Assembly: GCA_025403435.1 (NCBI GenBank) | Contig: CM046350.1 | Span: 3,440,070 to 3,504,069, forward strand | DNA from: Artocarpus heterophyllus | Taxonomy: Eukaryota; Streptophyta; Magnoliopsida; Rosales; Moraceae | Direction: 5' to 3' | Length of the DNA: 64,000 nucleotides | Shown: in pieces, positions 1 to 12,240 of the stretch | Layout: every line of letters starts with the position of its first letter | How positions within the stretch are numbered: position 1 is the first letter of the stretch | Translations under genes and position numbers: made by a program | Notes under the pieces: generated by a model | The model's database searches: none | The model's input: the letters and a program-made list of their open reading frames with translations, nothing else | Told to the model about the DNA's origin: nothing

Positions 1-578
1 TGCCAAAAAATATGCCTAGGGTTTTTTAAATGCGTCATGCTCCCTCGTGACTCCTAGTCTGTCACTCCCACGAGAAGAATTGTGGAACACAGAGTCCCAC
101 ACTCTTCTTCCTTCAATCGCACAACTAGAAAATTAACCTTTATTCTCGACCTGTTTACGAGAAAGAGGAATTTGGTTTTGAAACACTGTCCTTGATTACA
201 ACGGGACCACCCATTAATTTGTAGGTCCCGAAATTTGATTACAAAAGCTTGATTGAGTGAAAATAACTGGACAAAAACTAAGCGCAGAGAGAGAGAGAGA
301 GAGAGGCAAACATAAGACGAGCTACACTAGATAAAAGAGCCAAATATATGCATTAGATTCTGTATTGAACTCGCCATCAATTTATTTATCTACGTTTTAC
401 ACAAGAGTGCTTAACTTAATATGCAGATCACATGAAGAGTAGAGAGAAGCTAAATAAGCAGTGGTAGTGTCACATATTCAGACTACTAAGAACTATAGGA
501 AATTCACAAATTTAACAGAGCAAAAAAGGCCCCCGCAGACAACAAAAACCTCAATCATGGGCGTCCTAGGCCACAGCC
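1..578. other. 3' flank and probable 3' UTR of the MO25-like gene
   Basis: No coding region is supported here. The stretch lies just downstream of the stop codon of the minus-strand MO25-like gene, so its right part is probably that gene's 3' UTR. A short (GA)n tract lies at about 285-305. Short open frames on the plus strand have no recognisable protein similarity and overlap the last exon antisense. Confidence 0.5.
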
Positions 579-3500
579 TCACAGGGCATCAATTTCTCTC
601 ACCACCTGAGCCTTGTCTGCCTCAAATTGTTCATCCTCTGCAACAAAGCGTACCAAAATGGTAAACGAAATGCCAAACCAGCTGTTGGAAAAAGAATATA
701 AAGACAGTTATATCATACCTTTGTCGGTTTTGAAATCAGCAAAAAGACGGAGAAGCTTGCTTTTATTGGCAACAAGTATGCTGACAATGTCCGGAGGTTT
801 GTTTTGATTAGCAGCAAAAAGCTGTACAAATTACCATGACCGTGTTACTACACAGAATTGAAGGAACCTCATGAAACTTCAAGGATTCACAGAGCGGAGA
901 GACAGAAGATTTTGTACCTTGAAAACATGAAATGCTTCTATCTGGATGCTCTTGCTAGACTCCTGAAACATACAGAAACCATCGTTTAAAACATGTCATT
1001 CAAGCTTCTTTTCTTCGGCCAATTAAATTAAACGTGTGGCATAGAACAAAAGATCATCTACGACTCGAGGTCATAGTATTGCATGAGGTCTATGGGAAAA
1101 CGCTTCTACAGAAATTTTTGGTCATCAACTAAAATAAATTAGCATGGAGTTAAATATTATTTTGTACGGTACATGCATGTATGACATTGCAAGGGGTGCA
1201 AAGACAACAAGTACAAAGGGCTCTGAGGATATAGATCATACCCTAAGAAGGTTCATGAGAATCCTCAAGTTGTCCCTTGAGCTCGCGTATCGAGTCATCA
1301 CAGCAGAATTTGAACGATCAAGAAGGATATCTCCTAACAGCTGTCATTTGGAAAACATTAGAATTATCATCTTTGAAACAGCAATTCCACAAAAGGAGGC
1401 CTGTTTCAAGAACATGGTAGTTAAAAAAAGCGTCATACCTTTACAGCTTGCCTTCTGGTGATGTAATTGGACGATTCCAATAGCTTAGAGTTATACTCCA
1501 AAAAAAACTGAGACCGGGAAGAAGAAGAAAAGGGAAAAGGACAAAGAATGTCAAGCTTCAGTCAATCAGAAACAAAGAATTGGGACGCAGGTAGTAAGTA
1601 TTACAGCAGATAATTAATAGGAGAAACATGATTGAGGTTCTTGAAGACAGCTTAATGGCAAATCAACAAAGGGGACAAAAGTTATGAAAGCTGCCTATGG
1701 TATCCTACCCAGTCATAATTTTTGGAAAGAAAGTCTGCTACAGTAGATTTATGCCTAGTCATGAGTTCCTGCAAGAAGTTGACATGATAGAATCAGATTG
1801 ATACCCTAGTCCAAGTTCATAAATTGAACAAGATGGCTGCAAAATGCTGAATACACACAAACACTAAATGAATAGAATACCATACAGAACTACTCCATAA
1901 GCATACGCCAACACTTGTATGCTTTTGCCAAATCATGCTCATAGTTAAATTATAATGGTATGGACAGCAATTGGGATAGAGGGAGAGAGAGATTAACTTG
2001 CATTATCAAGAATTCTAATTTTAAGACATTAGACAATTTCTAAAGAGCTACATCACGTTTGTGTGCATGTGAATCCATCTGTGCCTATTAAAAGAGAGAG
2101 ACATAATGAATTTATTCAGTTAACTCAACCTTAAACGTTGCAGCAGCGTCTGCAGCAATATCGAAATTGGGGAGTTGTATATAGTCAAAGAACTTCTTCA
2201 TGCGTGGAGACTCCAAAACGTACCTAAAGTTAAGCCCCAGAAAAGTTCAATACGTTCATAACATTATGCTTAATAAAGTCATCAACCAATCAGTTGAAAA
2301 TACAATTATATCTTAACCATAATTGCCGCCCCCTTACCTACAGAGATCCTTAAACAATAAACATCATTTGAAAAGATACGAACCAAACAGTTGAGTTTTT
2401 TTTTTTTTTTTTGGTTGAAAGACGATATAATAGTTTAACAGATAACAATTAATACTATTTGACATACATGGGACCATAATTAAAGTCCAACTGACCGAGC
2501 ATGGCTTTTGATCAGAGGATAAAGATATGACGTTTTCACCAAGTTAGCTTTTATAGATTTTGAAACAAACAAATAACAAAATCAGCAACTGATTTTGCTT
2601 ACCTCGCAACACTTTGGTGACGTATGCACTCCCTCAACATTGCACCATAATGTAAAGCCATATCTGTGTTTTCATACCTGAACACAAAGGCATAACCTTG
2701 TTGAAGGACAAACTCAATACCTTAAAAGAGATCATATTTTAACATCACGAACAGCTATGTATTCTGATAAACCATACTTTGTATTTCTAATAAACATCTT
2801 GCCACCACCACTGAACGGCCTAAGCTTAACTTTTCCCCATAAATTTCAAAGCATGTAATTACAAAAGCATTGTTTAGAAAAAACTCTCATACTGTCAATT
2901 TTCAGCATTCAGAAAACCTTTTCCATCAGTTAAGAGGGCCAAAAAAAAAAAAAAAAGGAAAACCAATGTAAAGAAAAATAATAAAGAAAAATAAAGCTGG
3001 AGTTGGAAAAAAGGTTGGGCTAAGCCATAAGTTATTGCTTAGTTCGTAAAGAGTGTAGAGCAAATTGATGGTATAATAAATGAACTCTCTGAGCAGTTAA
3101 AGATAAACTTACCCTGCCATCAAAACATCCATTAAATCTATGTTTGCTTCCAAGTAATCAGAAGCAATTAACTTTGAATGAACCTGCTGCCTTTGTAAAT
3201 TCGCAACTACTTGAGTGGCATCTTTTCGACCCTGTAGAACTTAATGCAGTCAACATGATTGACAATAACAGAATAAGAAAAATAGCAATAAGCCTTGTGA
3301 TTGTCGATAAAAGTCAAATGTATCAGGACTGCACATCTCAGCCAACCCCCAATATAAATTTGCTAAAGTTTTTGATACCTTCATCAGAATATCACTAACT
3401 GGGGAATGTTTAAAAGATTATATTAATACCTAGTTGGAGTGATCGCACACAAGCATTTCTTTTATGCTTACCTCCAAGTTCAGTCTTGGAAGACACCTAA

Positions 3501-4229
3501 TAAGAAGCCTCAACGTGTTCTCTCTGAAGAACTCCTGAGTCAATTGCGCGCAAGCTTCTGCGACTGGCTCAGACTCACTATTGCCATAAAGAATTTGCTT
3601 CATCTCCCTTATATTTTTACATAATTCTGCCATCTGCTGAAACGTAATACCCAAAACATATGATAATCTAAAGATAGAAAATAAGAAACCAACATAAATC
3701 GCGTAAAATTCAGAAGCTTGAATGCAAATTTTCCATCATTCTTCTTGGTAGATCACAAACTATCAAACAGCTAGTTCAGTAAAAATTAAAAAAAAAAAAA
3801 AGTAAAAGAATAAACGATTGATCATCTACTTCCTCGCATTCTGTTGGCTAAAAAAGATGTATAAACATAAATTTCAAAACTAAATTAAAGATACATAAAC
3901 TAAACTCCAGAAAATTACTAGGAAAAGTTGAAAAAAATTCGAAAGTCAATCCTTTTTCTACTTCAGCTGAAAAAAAATCACCAAGCTCAACAAGAGTGAA
4001 GACTACCACCACCAGCCGATCCGGATTTACCATAGAACCAAATTTAAGAAACAAAAACGTAATAAAATAAAAAAAGGCATTAGATTCATAGTTATTAGCC
4101 GAATCGGACCTTCTCTTCGCGCTTGCTCTCCCTAGTGTCGGCGTTGCTATCGACGAACATGAGGAGATCCCGAGTCTGGCGAACTATGTCAACCGGAGTT
4201 CGAGGCTTGGACTTGAAAAGACCCTTCAT
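579..4229 (-). CDS. MO25: MO25/CAB39-like scaffold protein, 11 coding exons
   Basis: MO25 is an armadillo/HEAT-like helical scaffold that in animals and fungi binds and activates germinal-centre/STE20 kinases (STRAD-LKB1, Hym1 in the RAM network); plant homologues are cytosolic. Coding exons read on the minus strand, each bounded by GT/AG: 4229-4110, 3633-3472, 3231-3113, 2677-2603, 2223-2130, 1768-1709, 1507-1439, 1340-1242, 962-918, 821-719, 637-579. They sum to 1005 nt, 334 codons plus TGA, close to the usual 335-345 of the family. The start [12 protein letters not shown] is the family N-terminus and [18 protein letters not shown] opens exon 2. Frames join at every intron and no stop or frameshift was seen, so the gene looks intact. 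The C-terminus ends EIDAL, slightly short of the common end. Introns are long and AT-rich. It is the only clearly intact housekeeping-type gene in the window. Confidence 0.95.
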
Positions 4230-4470
4230 CTTCGTCCTCTAAGGGCCACCGTTTAGTCTCTTCAGCTGCGCCTGCGAGTTCGAGAGCGCAGAGCCCCTTC
4301 GCCGCCGGCGAGGCGCTTAAGAGCAAATCCTTGAATCGAGGGGCTAAAACTAAAACCTCTCCCTCCCCTAGGGTTTTCAGAGCGAGGATTCTGTTTTCCT
4401 TTTCTGGCGAACCTAATTTATCGTCGGAGTAACAGACGAGACGATGATGAGAAAGATGCAGAAGGATTTT
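4230..4470 (-). promoter_or_regulatory. 5' UTR and proximal promoter of the MO25-like gene
   Basis: The segment upstream of the ATG at 4229 is GC-richer than its surroundings. On the minus strand it holds a telo-box (AAAACCCTA, 4377-4369) next to a CT-rich tract (about 4351-4368). Telo-boxes with pyrimidine tracts are known near transcription starts of broadly expressed plant genes. No TATA box is evident at a sensible distance. Assignment as leader plus core promoter is inferred from position. Confidence 0.55.
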
Positions 4471-4595
4471 TTTTTTTTAATTTTCGTATTTATAGGGTGT
4501 AATTATTCGGATAACATCTAGCGAGATTCGACGGCTCTGCTTCCGGCTTCTCACCAACGGTTGGTCGTTAATTATGACAGCGGGGATTGAGAATT

Positions 4596-5623
4596 TAGAG
4601 TTGTGAAATGGGCTGGCCGGCCGGTCCGACTTATTTAATTTAAGAAAAAAATTATAATATATGTCTAAATTATTATTACGATATTAAAATTTAATACAAT
4701 ATTTAAAATATATTAAAAATATCTTTAATGATACAATAATTATCTTAATAATATTACATATTGTACTATATAATTATATATAAATAATTTTAATGATATT
4801 ATTATAAGATATTTGTAAAAATTTTATAAATTAGAGTTATATTTCAATTCAATAAACGTAATTGGACCAATTGTCTCATTAACCCTAATTTATGCTTAAA
4901 CGTATTTTGTATCATGTTTAAGAATTTATTTATGGTGTCATGTTAGGTCTAACTCAGTTTATTTTTGAGGCGTTAAATCCAGCCCATGGCCCATTTATTA
5001 ATAGGCTATGTTTATAAAGGGCGTGGGCCGTGCTCATGACTATATCGATATTTGTGTTTTTTTTTTATACTTTTTATTCTTAATGTGTCTTTCTCTTGAC
5101 TTATGTTATATTTACTAAAAAATAATAAAAACACTAAATCGTAACAAAAGAAAGTGCATTATTAATAAAAAAATATTTTTTAAGGACAACAACATTGTAG
5201 AATCTTATACAATGTAGTTTCCATTATTTAGTTTTTCGCATAAATCAAAGAGAGTAAGTATATATTGGTAATTAACAATTTACCAACAACAAATAATTTA
5301 TTTGATCCTTTTTTTTTTCTTTTTTAATCAAATCTATTAGAAATTTAAAACTTCTTTATAAAAAAATATTTATAAAAATATAAAATGTATTAATAAAATT
5401 AGTTTTGAATTGTATATTTGAATCATGCTTATAATTAAACCCCAATCGTGCTTTTAATGTGCTCATGCGCGTGCCATGCCTAAAAGTTCCACCAAGCCCA
5501 GCCTATTTAAAAAGTAAGATGGGTTAGGCCCATTTAATAATTGTATCATGTTGTGCCATGCCTGTATTTTAACGCGTCGTGCTCGTACTAGCCCACTAGG
5601 CCCAACCCGTTTTGACATCTCTA
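4596..5623. mobile_element. Non-autonomous hAT-like element upstream of MO25
   Basis: The left end reads TAGAGTTGTGAAATGGGCTGG and the reverse complement of the right end reads TAGAGATGTCAAAACGGGTTGG in the same spacing, the look of hAT terminal inverted repeats. The termini are followed by subterminal GGGC/GCCC-rich pieces, for example around 4980-5030 and 5450-5610. The interior is AT-rich and has no reading frame. Flanking 8-mers (4588-4595 and 5624-5631) match at only 5 of 8 bases, so the insertion is old or the boundary is slightly off. It begins about 370 bp upstream of the MO25 start codon. Confidence 0.5.
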
Positions 5624-5697
5624 ATAGAAATGTAATTGCCATTCATTGGTTGCAGGTGCACGAGACTCACTTTTTCGTAATTAGACGATGGATTAAT

Positions 5698-6290
5698 ATT
5701 AAAAATGTTCCAAAAATTTAAGGGGAATTAATTTCATTTTTGATCCTAGGGGAATAATGATTGTTTTATTTTGGTCCTTAAACTTTCAATTGATATACTA
5801 ATAGTGTGTTTGAAAGGTGTGATTTGAAACAAAATTTTGGATTTAATTGGAATATGTGAGAGCTTTACATTATAGCTCACTTTTTCTTAACATTGTGTTC
5901 TATAGCATGTGAGAGCTTTACACTGTAGTAACAAAAAGATATGGTTTAGACTGAAGTAGCCAAGCACACTAATCTCCGAGTTTTCAAAATGTTATGTTAA
6001 TGTTATCTTTATAACAAAAACGTTAAAAATCTTACGGATTTTATCACGTAGAGTGCACGTGATCATTAAACAGGTGTTTAAATTGGATCATATAACACCT
6101 CACCTAATGAAATCCACTAGTTTTTAACACTTTTGTTACAGAATTACTATTACCGTAACATTTGGAGAGCTCGAGCACCATTAGTGTGTCAATTGAAAGT
6201 TTAATGGTCAAAGTGAAACAATTGACATTCCCGAAGACCAAAAATAAAATTATCCTTAAATTTTATTTTGCTCTTTAACATTTTAGGGGT
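5698..6290. mobile_element. MULE-like MITE with about 115 bp inverted repeats
   Basis: Left arm about 5698-5802 and right arm about 6178-6290 are inverted copies: both contain AAAATGTT, AAATTTAAGG, a run ending TTTTTG(A/G)TC, GGGAAT and ACTTTCAATTGA in the same order. No coding potential. The left arm is split from its inner part by a smaller MITE at 5803-5970, because the inner sequence CTCCGAG...AAATGTTA resumes after it and matches the right arm. The target duplication was not resolved. Confidence 0.55.
5803..5970. mobile_element. Small MITE (about 170 bp family), copy a
   Basis: Ends AGTGTGTTTG and CAAGCACACT form inverted repeats, flanked by AAT on both sides (5800-5802 and 5971-5973). 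The core carries the family words GTGAGAGCTTTACA and CACTGTAGTAACAA shared with other copies in the window. The inserted state is supported by the uninterrupted right arm of the host MITE. Confidence 0.6.
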
Positions 6291-7055
6291 TGTTTGACTT
6301 ATAGGTTCATGCAGTCTGTAAGTTGTAACCATTTCAAATTAATATTTGAATGGACAAGTTTCAGCCTTAATTTAAAACATGATGTTTTAAATCATTAAGC
6401 TATAAAAATCAAAGTTTGTCCCCTTTGCTTTTTCACATGATTCAGATTGTAAGTTCAAACCATACCTTTTTAAACTTTATAGTTCAAACAAAAAAATTTA
6501 AAACACCATCGTGTTTTGAACCTGCAATATAAAAGGATCAGCCATAGCCTTTGTTTGGCATCTCGATTGAAACCACCTAACAAATAATATAAAGCTCTCA
6601 GTAGCTACAGTAAAAAGCAAAAAAAAAAAAATTACGATAGTATAAAATTTTTATATACTACAGTTTTTAAACCAATATTTTTAGTTTCAACTGCTTTCAA
6701 ACCAATATTTTTTGTTCAAACTACTTTCTTAAATATCTTAATAGTTTGTCCTTCAGTTACATACATGCTAAAAATCTAGTCGGAATAAATTGCGTGTGCT
6801 GCTCATGTACCATTCAACTAAAGATGAAATGGACACTTGATGGCATTTATACCGCGATAATTGAATAAATGATAGTTTGATGTACGATAACATTCCTATT
6901 TTATTCTTGATATATTTGTATGTTTGGTCAGGTATTTGGATTTTCCCTCCTATAACATTTGATAGACATTTAAATCATAGTTTTATAATCCAATTACCCA
7001 CCAATCATGATTTATGCATTGTATTTTTTTTATAGTCGGTTGAAAAAATGATTAA
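6291..7055. other. Non-genic AT-rich DNA with MITE-like debris
   Basis: No gene is supported. A stretch at about 6545-6740 carries the GTTTGGCATCT and CTCTCAGTAGCTACAGTAA words of the small MITE family but no matching right end. A local inverted pair around the AAAACATGATGTTTTAA and AAAACACCATCGTGTTTT words lies at 6375-6520. Confidence 0.4.
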
Positions 7056-7232
7056 TACGGTGTTCAGGAAGTCTGGTTAGAACCAATGATTAGAATCAAT
7101 TTTGGTTAAAAACATTGTAACATGTGCAATTTTACACTATAGCTATTTTTTATTTTTTGTTGTGGCTGTTAAAAGTCTTACACTATTTGTCAGTTAGAAC
7201 CAATTGGTTCGAACTAAGAGCCAAACACCCTA
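7056..7232. mobile_element. Small MITE family, copy b
   Basis: Left end ACGGTGTTCAGG and right end CCAAACACCCT are inverted relatives; the inner arms GGTTAGAACCAATGATT and CAGTTAGAACCAATTGG continue the fold. The core has TTTTACACTATAGC and CTTACACTAT, as in the sister copies. Length is about 177 bp. No coding content. Confidence 0.55.
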
Positions 7233-7329
7233 TTATTTAATGGACAAAGATAGATTGGGATTAAGACCTATGTTTTGAACGTCTTGAACCAATAAGAGAA
7301 ATTTGGTGAATGGTGAACCTCTTAGATAT

Positions 7330-10300
7330 TATGGTTCTAACTTTAGAACATGATGCATAACGTATGCAAACATATTTAAAGAACATCTTGCATAAAAATT
7401 GCAAACATATTTGCAAATTTATATAAAGCATTTGAATATCATTTTCTTCACACTATAACCTCACCTAGACTTAGCTCTAGCATTCTCAATTCATTCCTTT
7501 TTCTCTTATTAGTCGGTTTTTGTACTTTGTTTCAAGTGACACCCGACTATTAGCTAATTTTTACAATTATCGACTTACTTGATTGATAATGAAACTTAGA
7601 CGTTAACTGTTCAACCCTTTTTGCTTAACCTCATTCTTATCTGTTCATTTCTCCATTACTTAATTTGAAAGTTTCTTGATTTAATTCCATGTCTTATTAG
7701 ACAGTTTTGTTACTCAATGTGATATAGAATGTTTTCGTCTAAGACCGTTTTGCTAATTTCGGAGCTCGGCTCCATTTTAGCCATTTTCTTAGAAATAATG
7801 ATTTTACTCTAAATAGGTTTTTCATAAGCGTTGTAACTTTACTAAACTTCCCATTTTACTTTACCATCCCAATACTTATGGGGTATGGAAAAATTCCGCT
7901 TAAGGACTTTTGTTAGACTAGGTGCCCTAAGGACTAAATATTGTAATAAGTTTTTAGAGACATTTTGTCATAAAGAGTTTATTTATTATTCAACTACTAA
8001 ATGTTGTCCTCTTTATGTTTATTTTTGTTGAATGTATGATAAGCAAACAAAAGTCTGAGATTGTTAGGCTAAACTGTTAAGATCATGCATACGATGGACA
8101 GATTATGCAGAAGATATGAATCATAAAGATGATATCTAAATGATAAGATCCGCAATCGAGAGAATAGAGTTGGGCACTTTATTCATGCTAAGATTGTTAT
8201 GTTGTCTACATCCTTAACGAGAGATGACTTCTCTTGGTTATCAGAGTGGGACTTCACGAGTAGAAACATTGGTATATTGTCATGAGTGATAATATATTGG
8301 ATGGGGATAAAAGTTGAATTAATTTGATTAATAATTTCATTTGTTTAATCAATTCACTTTTGGACAATCATATATGTGGTGTCTTAATCCTGAAATAAAC
8401 AATAGGTCCATATTCTTGACTTATGTTTTTTGATGTACCAAAAGGTGACATCCTGATTTGATGATAGTACATATACTGATACGTTAGAGACATGACTCTT
8501 GATTGACGTAGAATCGTTATTTATAGATATGGAATCCATAACTCTTTTGTAGAGTTAATGATATTCTCTTATACGCATTATCCTGTAATTGAAAGATTAA
8601 AGTGCTTAACCATTCGGATACATAGATGTAATTGAATGATATACTATTTATAATTGGTAAGTACTCCAATGGTGAGATAATGGAATGTAAAATAAAAATA
8701 ATTGGGGATGTCAAATGGAATTTATCCTTAAGCCGATTATGAATATCCTATGGGGATGTGATACATTATGATATGTCATGGACAATTAGCTTATTGGAGC
8801 TTTATAATTTTATATAGTTCAAGAGTGCAGCTATAAGCTTTCAGTGGAGTAGTGTTAAAGTTGTTAATTATAAGATACATATCTAGGATATTTTATTTTA
8901 TAATTATTAGAGCTTGATCTATATTTGTCCATTGGGTCCCCTTTATTAGCTCATAATAAATCTTGTAACAATATGGTGTATTTTTCCTGCATATTAGTGA
9001 TTTGTGTTAGTTATTAGATTGGCTGAAATTTGATTAAAGTGGGTTTAAAAATTCATGTTAATTTATCGGTTGAATTAATTTAAGATAAATATATTGAATT
9101 ATTTGGATAATATTTTATTTACTTTGGGATTATCTATATGTGATTGTTTTATTAGATAACTTCTCTATTAGGTCACTTGAATTAAAATTAAGGCTCTATC
9201 TAAGATTTCTATGTGAAAATAAGATATTTTGAGATTTTCAGATTATCACTCGATCGACAGGCCGGTGGTCGAGTTCAGAAGATCAGTGCAAGCAATTCGA
9301 TAAGCTGATGCAATTAGTTAGATAGGCCGGTTGAGCTAGTTCGGTAGGCCGATCTCCCTATCGGCCTATCAAACATACCATAATTAGGTTATACATTTTT
9401 GACACGTTTTTCATTAAAAGTTTATCCAGACTTGAATTTTGAAGACTAATATGATAAGGTTTAACCCCAAATTCGACCACTATAAAACATGAGCTATTTT
9501 TCATTGTTTCTTAGATCATTTGAGAAACATAGAGTGAGTATTCTAGTGAGAGAAACTCTACAACTCCTAGAGAGCTATTGTTCAGCATCTGGAATCTTAG
9601 TTTTTGGTTTTCTTAAGTGTTTGGAAGGAGAGTCACTGGAGGAAAGACTGTACCACATGAAACCACCTGTACTCCGATCGTGGATAGAGAATAGCAAAGA
9701 AAATCAGTTCGTTGAGGGTCTTCTAGAACGTTCTTCTCTTCACGGGTTTTTACAGACTTTTGTATACAAAAGAGGTACGTAAAATCTGTCATTAATTTAT
9801 TTACTTAGCATGTCAAACTTGTGTTTTTGAGAAAGACTCTGATTTAAAATCTTTAAAATTCTATTGCGTATCATTTTTCAACAATGTTTTTCTGATTCGG
9901 TCATTTCGATGTCCATTTAGGCATTTTGTATCCAAAATGACCATTTTGCTTCTGACGGGTCTTAGACAACTTTCAGAATATGTTTTAAACAAAACTTACA
10001 TTTTTTTTGCAACTCATAATGTTGTGGAAAAATAAACATCGGTTTTCTTTTTACAAGAAATTCATTTTATCAAAACGTTATAGTTTTAACCTGTAATTTG
10101 AAAATCTTGATGATCTCATCCTTGGCGCGTTTTTCTTTCTTTTCTTGATAAAAACTTTGAATCCTTTCAAACTTAAGATCTGTGGTTACTCACTTCCCAT
10201 AGCAGTGCAGGAAACCATCATTTTCTTCGTAAAAATCCAGTGTCACACAGTTTTATAGTTTTAGACCGAAACATAAAAATCTTGACATTTTTACCTTGGG

Positions 10301-11470
10301 ACCAAAATTTATCGTCTTATGTTAAAACATTCAGTTTTTCACAAGGGTTAAAAGTCCCTTAACCTCCTTGGCCTAATTAAAATCATTTCAAATTTTTTTT
10401 TATGCGAAATTTTGTACCTAAAATGTAAAATTCATAACTTAAAATCGGTATAGAAATTTCATGAACCGTTCGTGGTTTTTAACAGTTTTAATGAGATCCA
10501 CAACTTTTGTGTTTTAACTTTCCTCAAAATCATTCTTCTTAAACGCTTTCTTGAAAAGGCAGAACTAAAAACAACATTTTTCGGTTTGTTCCAATTGGAA
10601 CTCAAACGGAATTTCTTCATGAAAGTTATTCGGATTAATATTTCCAATAAATCTCATGTTGATTTCAAAAAATAATTTGGCCTCTAAAGGCCTCAAACAC
10701 TCATTTCTTTGAAACTAGTTAAACTTTACATTTTCGACAAAGTCTCCTAAACCTTTTCTTTTAAAGCTTAAAATCATATTTCCTATCATCTAATCTCATC
10801 ATCACATACTAAGAACACTAAATAATCATGTCATATTGTTCTTAATTATTGCATGCCATAGTCCATAAACATTTTTACGAGCACTTGATGTGCACATTAA
10901 AACATAAACTTTTCAAGCTAGAGTTTAGAAATTTACCAAGATTTTCTTAGGCTTTTTAACCTTCCTCTAAAGTGCTTGATCTTGGCTAAGCTTCCTTGAC
11001 ATAACCATAGCAAAAACCCCATCAAACCTTACTCAAATTTCAAGTGAAAACACTAAAAACCCAAAGAGAGAAGCTTAGGTTTTACCTCAAAATTGCTCAA
11101 TTTTGCTCTTAGACTCTTGAACTTGCTTCTAAGCTTGATTGAGGTATGTGTTTTGAAAAATATTTAAGAGAACCATGGGAGAAGGGTCGGTATTTGCTAG
11201 AGAAGAAATATTTTTTTTCTTGTTTTGCATGAAAAAATGATGGAGATAAATTTGTGCTTTGTCTTCCCTCCACTTGAGTAGAACAGGTGCAATTAGGGGG
11301 GTGAGGTGGCCTTTTGTCCCCCTTAAAGATGGCACCTAGGTGGGTCCTACATTAATTTTTTAACAGTCTAAATTTATATTGACAGTATTTTTTCTATACT
11401 ACCGGTATATTTTAATACTGCTAACATTCTTTTCTATACTTTATTTCATGGTCTACATGCACACTTTTTT
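7330..11470 (-). mobile_element. Truncated family B Ty3/gypsy LTR, split by a solo LTR
   Basis: The sequence runs parallel to the family B LTR at 15158-19090: the Cys-poor block with ATTAGTCGG and ACACCCGACTA (7510-7560 versus 16725-16765), the block CAGTTTTTC near 10330 versus 17550, the leader-like block near 10990-11110 versus 18040-18180, and ACAGTCTAAATTTATATTGAC (11364 versus 18731). Both LTR ends are missing. Apparent short frames at 9489-9782, 10459-10675 and 11129-11335 fall inside LTR sequence and are not considered genes. Confidence 0.7.
7911..9883 (+). mobile_element. Solo LTR, Copia-like, about 2 kb
   Basis: Begins TGTTAGACTAGG and ends TTTCAACA (TG...CA). It interrupts the family B LTR fragment: sequence left of 7911 and right of 9883 corresponds to contiguous sequence around 17262-17270 in the intact copy, which serves as the empty site. 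A TATA-like CTATAAAACATG at 9479 followed by a short leader fits an LTR promoter on the plus strand. The target duplication is blurred by substitutions. Copia assignment rests on the LTR start and general look, not on coding sequence. Confidence 0.6.
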
Positions 11471-12240
11471 ATATATTGAGATAAGATTTTGGAACTTGTA
11501 ATTAGTGGTTATGATGAGTTTTGTAAGTAGAAAATTGGAAGGACCACTCTTTTTATTACATCAAGATCTCTTTTGAGCAATTCAATTAGTTTTTTTTCCA
11601 TCTTTATTTTGCTGTAAGTGTCTTCCATATGTCATAACGACATCTTATTACTAAAAATGTAGACAACAAAAACTTTTAACATTATAAAAATGTTAGCAAA
11701 TAATTGGGTAACTTGCCACGTTTATCCCTAATCTTTCACGAAAGTATTATTTTAGTCTCTATTTTTTTATTTTTTATTTTAAGTCCCTAACCTTTTATAT
11801 TAGTTGTTGAGGGACTATTTTAACTGATGTCTATTAACTTTAGTGTCACGTGAGCTGCACATAAGGTCTATAGTAAGGGCATTTTAGTAAAATACTTAAT
11901 ATTTTTTAAGAAATTAAACTTAAAACATATTTCTTTTAAAAATAAAAATTAAAATACAAAAAAAAAACAATTTGTTAAAATATTAAACAATTTCTTAACC
12001 AATACTCAATGAAAAACAAAGCTTAAAACCATGGCTAAACTCCAAAGCACTATTTAAGACCAAAAATGGAGGTGGGGGGATGCGACGAGGGTAGGGGTCA
12101 TGACGGGTGTGGGGACGTAGGTTGGGGATGGGCTGGTCGCGACGGGAATAGGGCGCGAAGGGAAAGGCACCGACGAGTGGGCTAGGTGTGATAAAGAGGT
12201 GCTTGACGGCGCTAGGGTGGCAGGTAGAGGCTGGGCTAGA
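11471..12240. mobile_element. Truncated DNA transposon end plus GC-rich segment
   Basis: From about 11705 there is a terminal-repeat-like stretch typical of MULE-like plant elements (GTCCCTAACC and GAGGGACTATTTTAAC words), then AT-rich DNA, then at about 12065-12240 a sharply GC-rich block with TCGCGACGGG-type words. No matching right end is seen; the GC-rich block runs straight into a broken LRR exon. The minus-strand frame at 12054-12281 is a fusion of this block with LRR sequence and not a gene. Confidence 0.4.

Noticed and set aside
461..807. Plus-strand frames overlapping the MO25 3' end
   Set aside because: They are antisense to the last exons and have no family features; the minus-strand exons explain the region.
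9489..9782. 97-codon frame following a TATA-like box
   Set aside because: Lies in the R/U5-like part of the solo LTR; no protein family and consistent with LTR transcription signals only.
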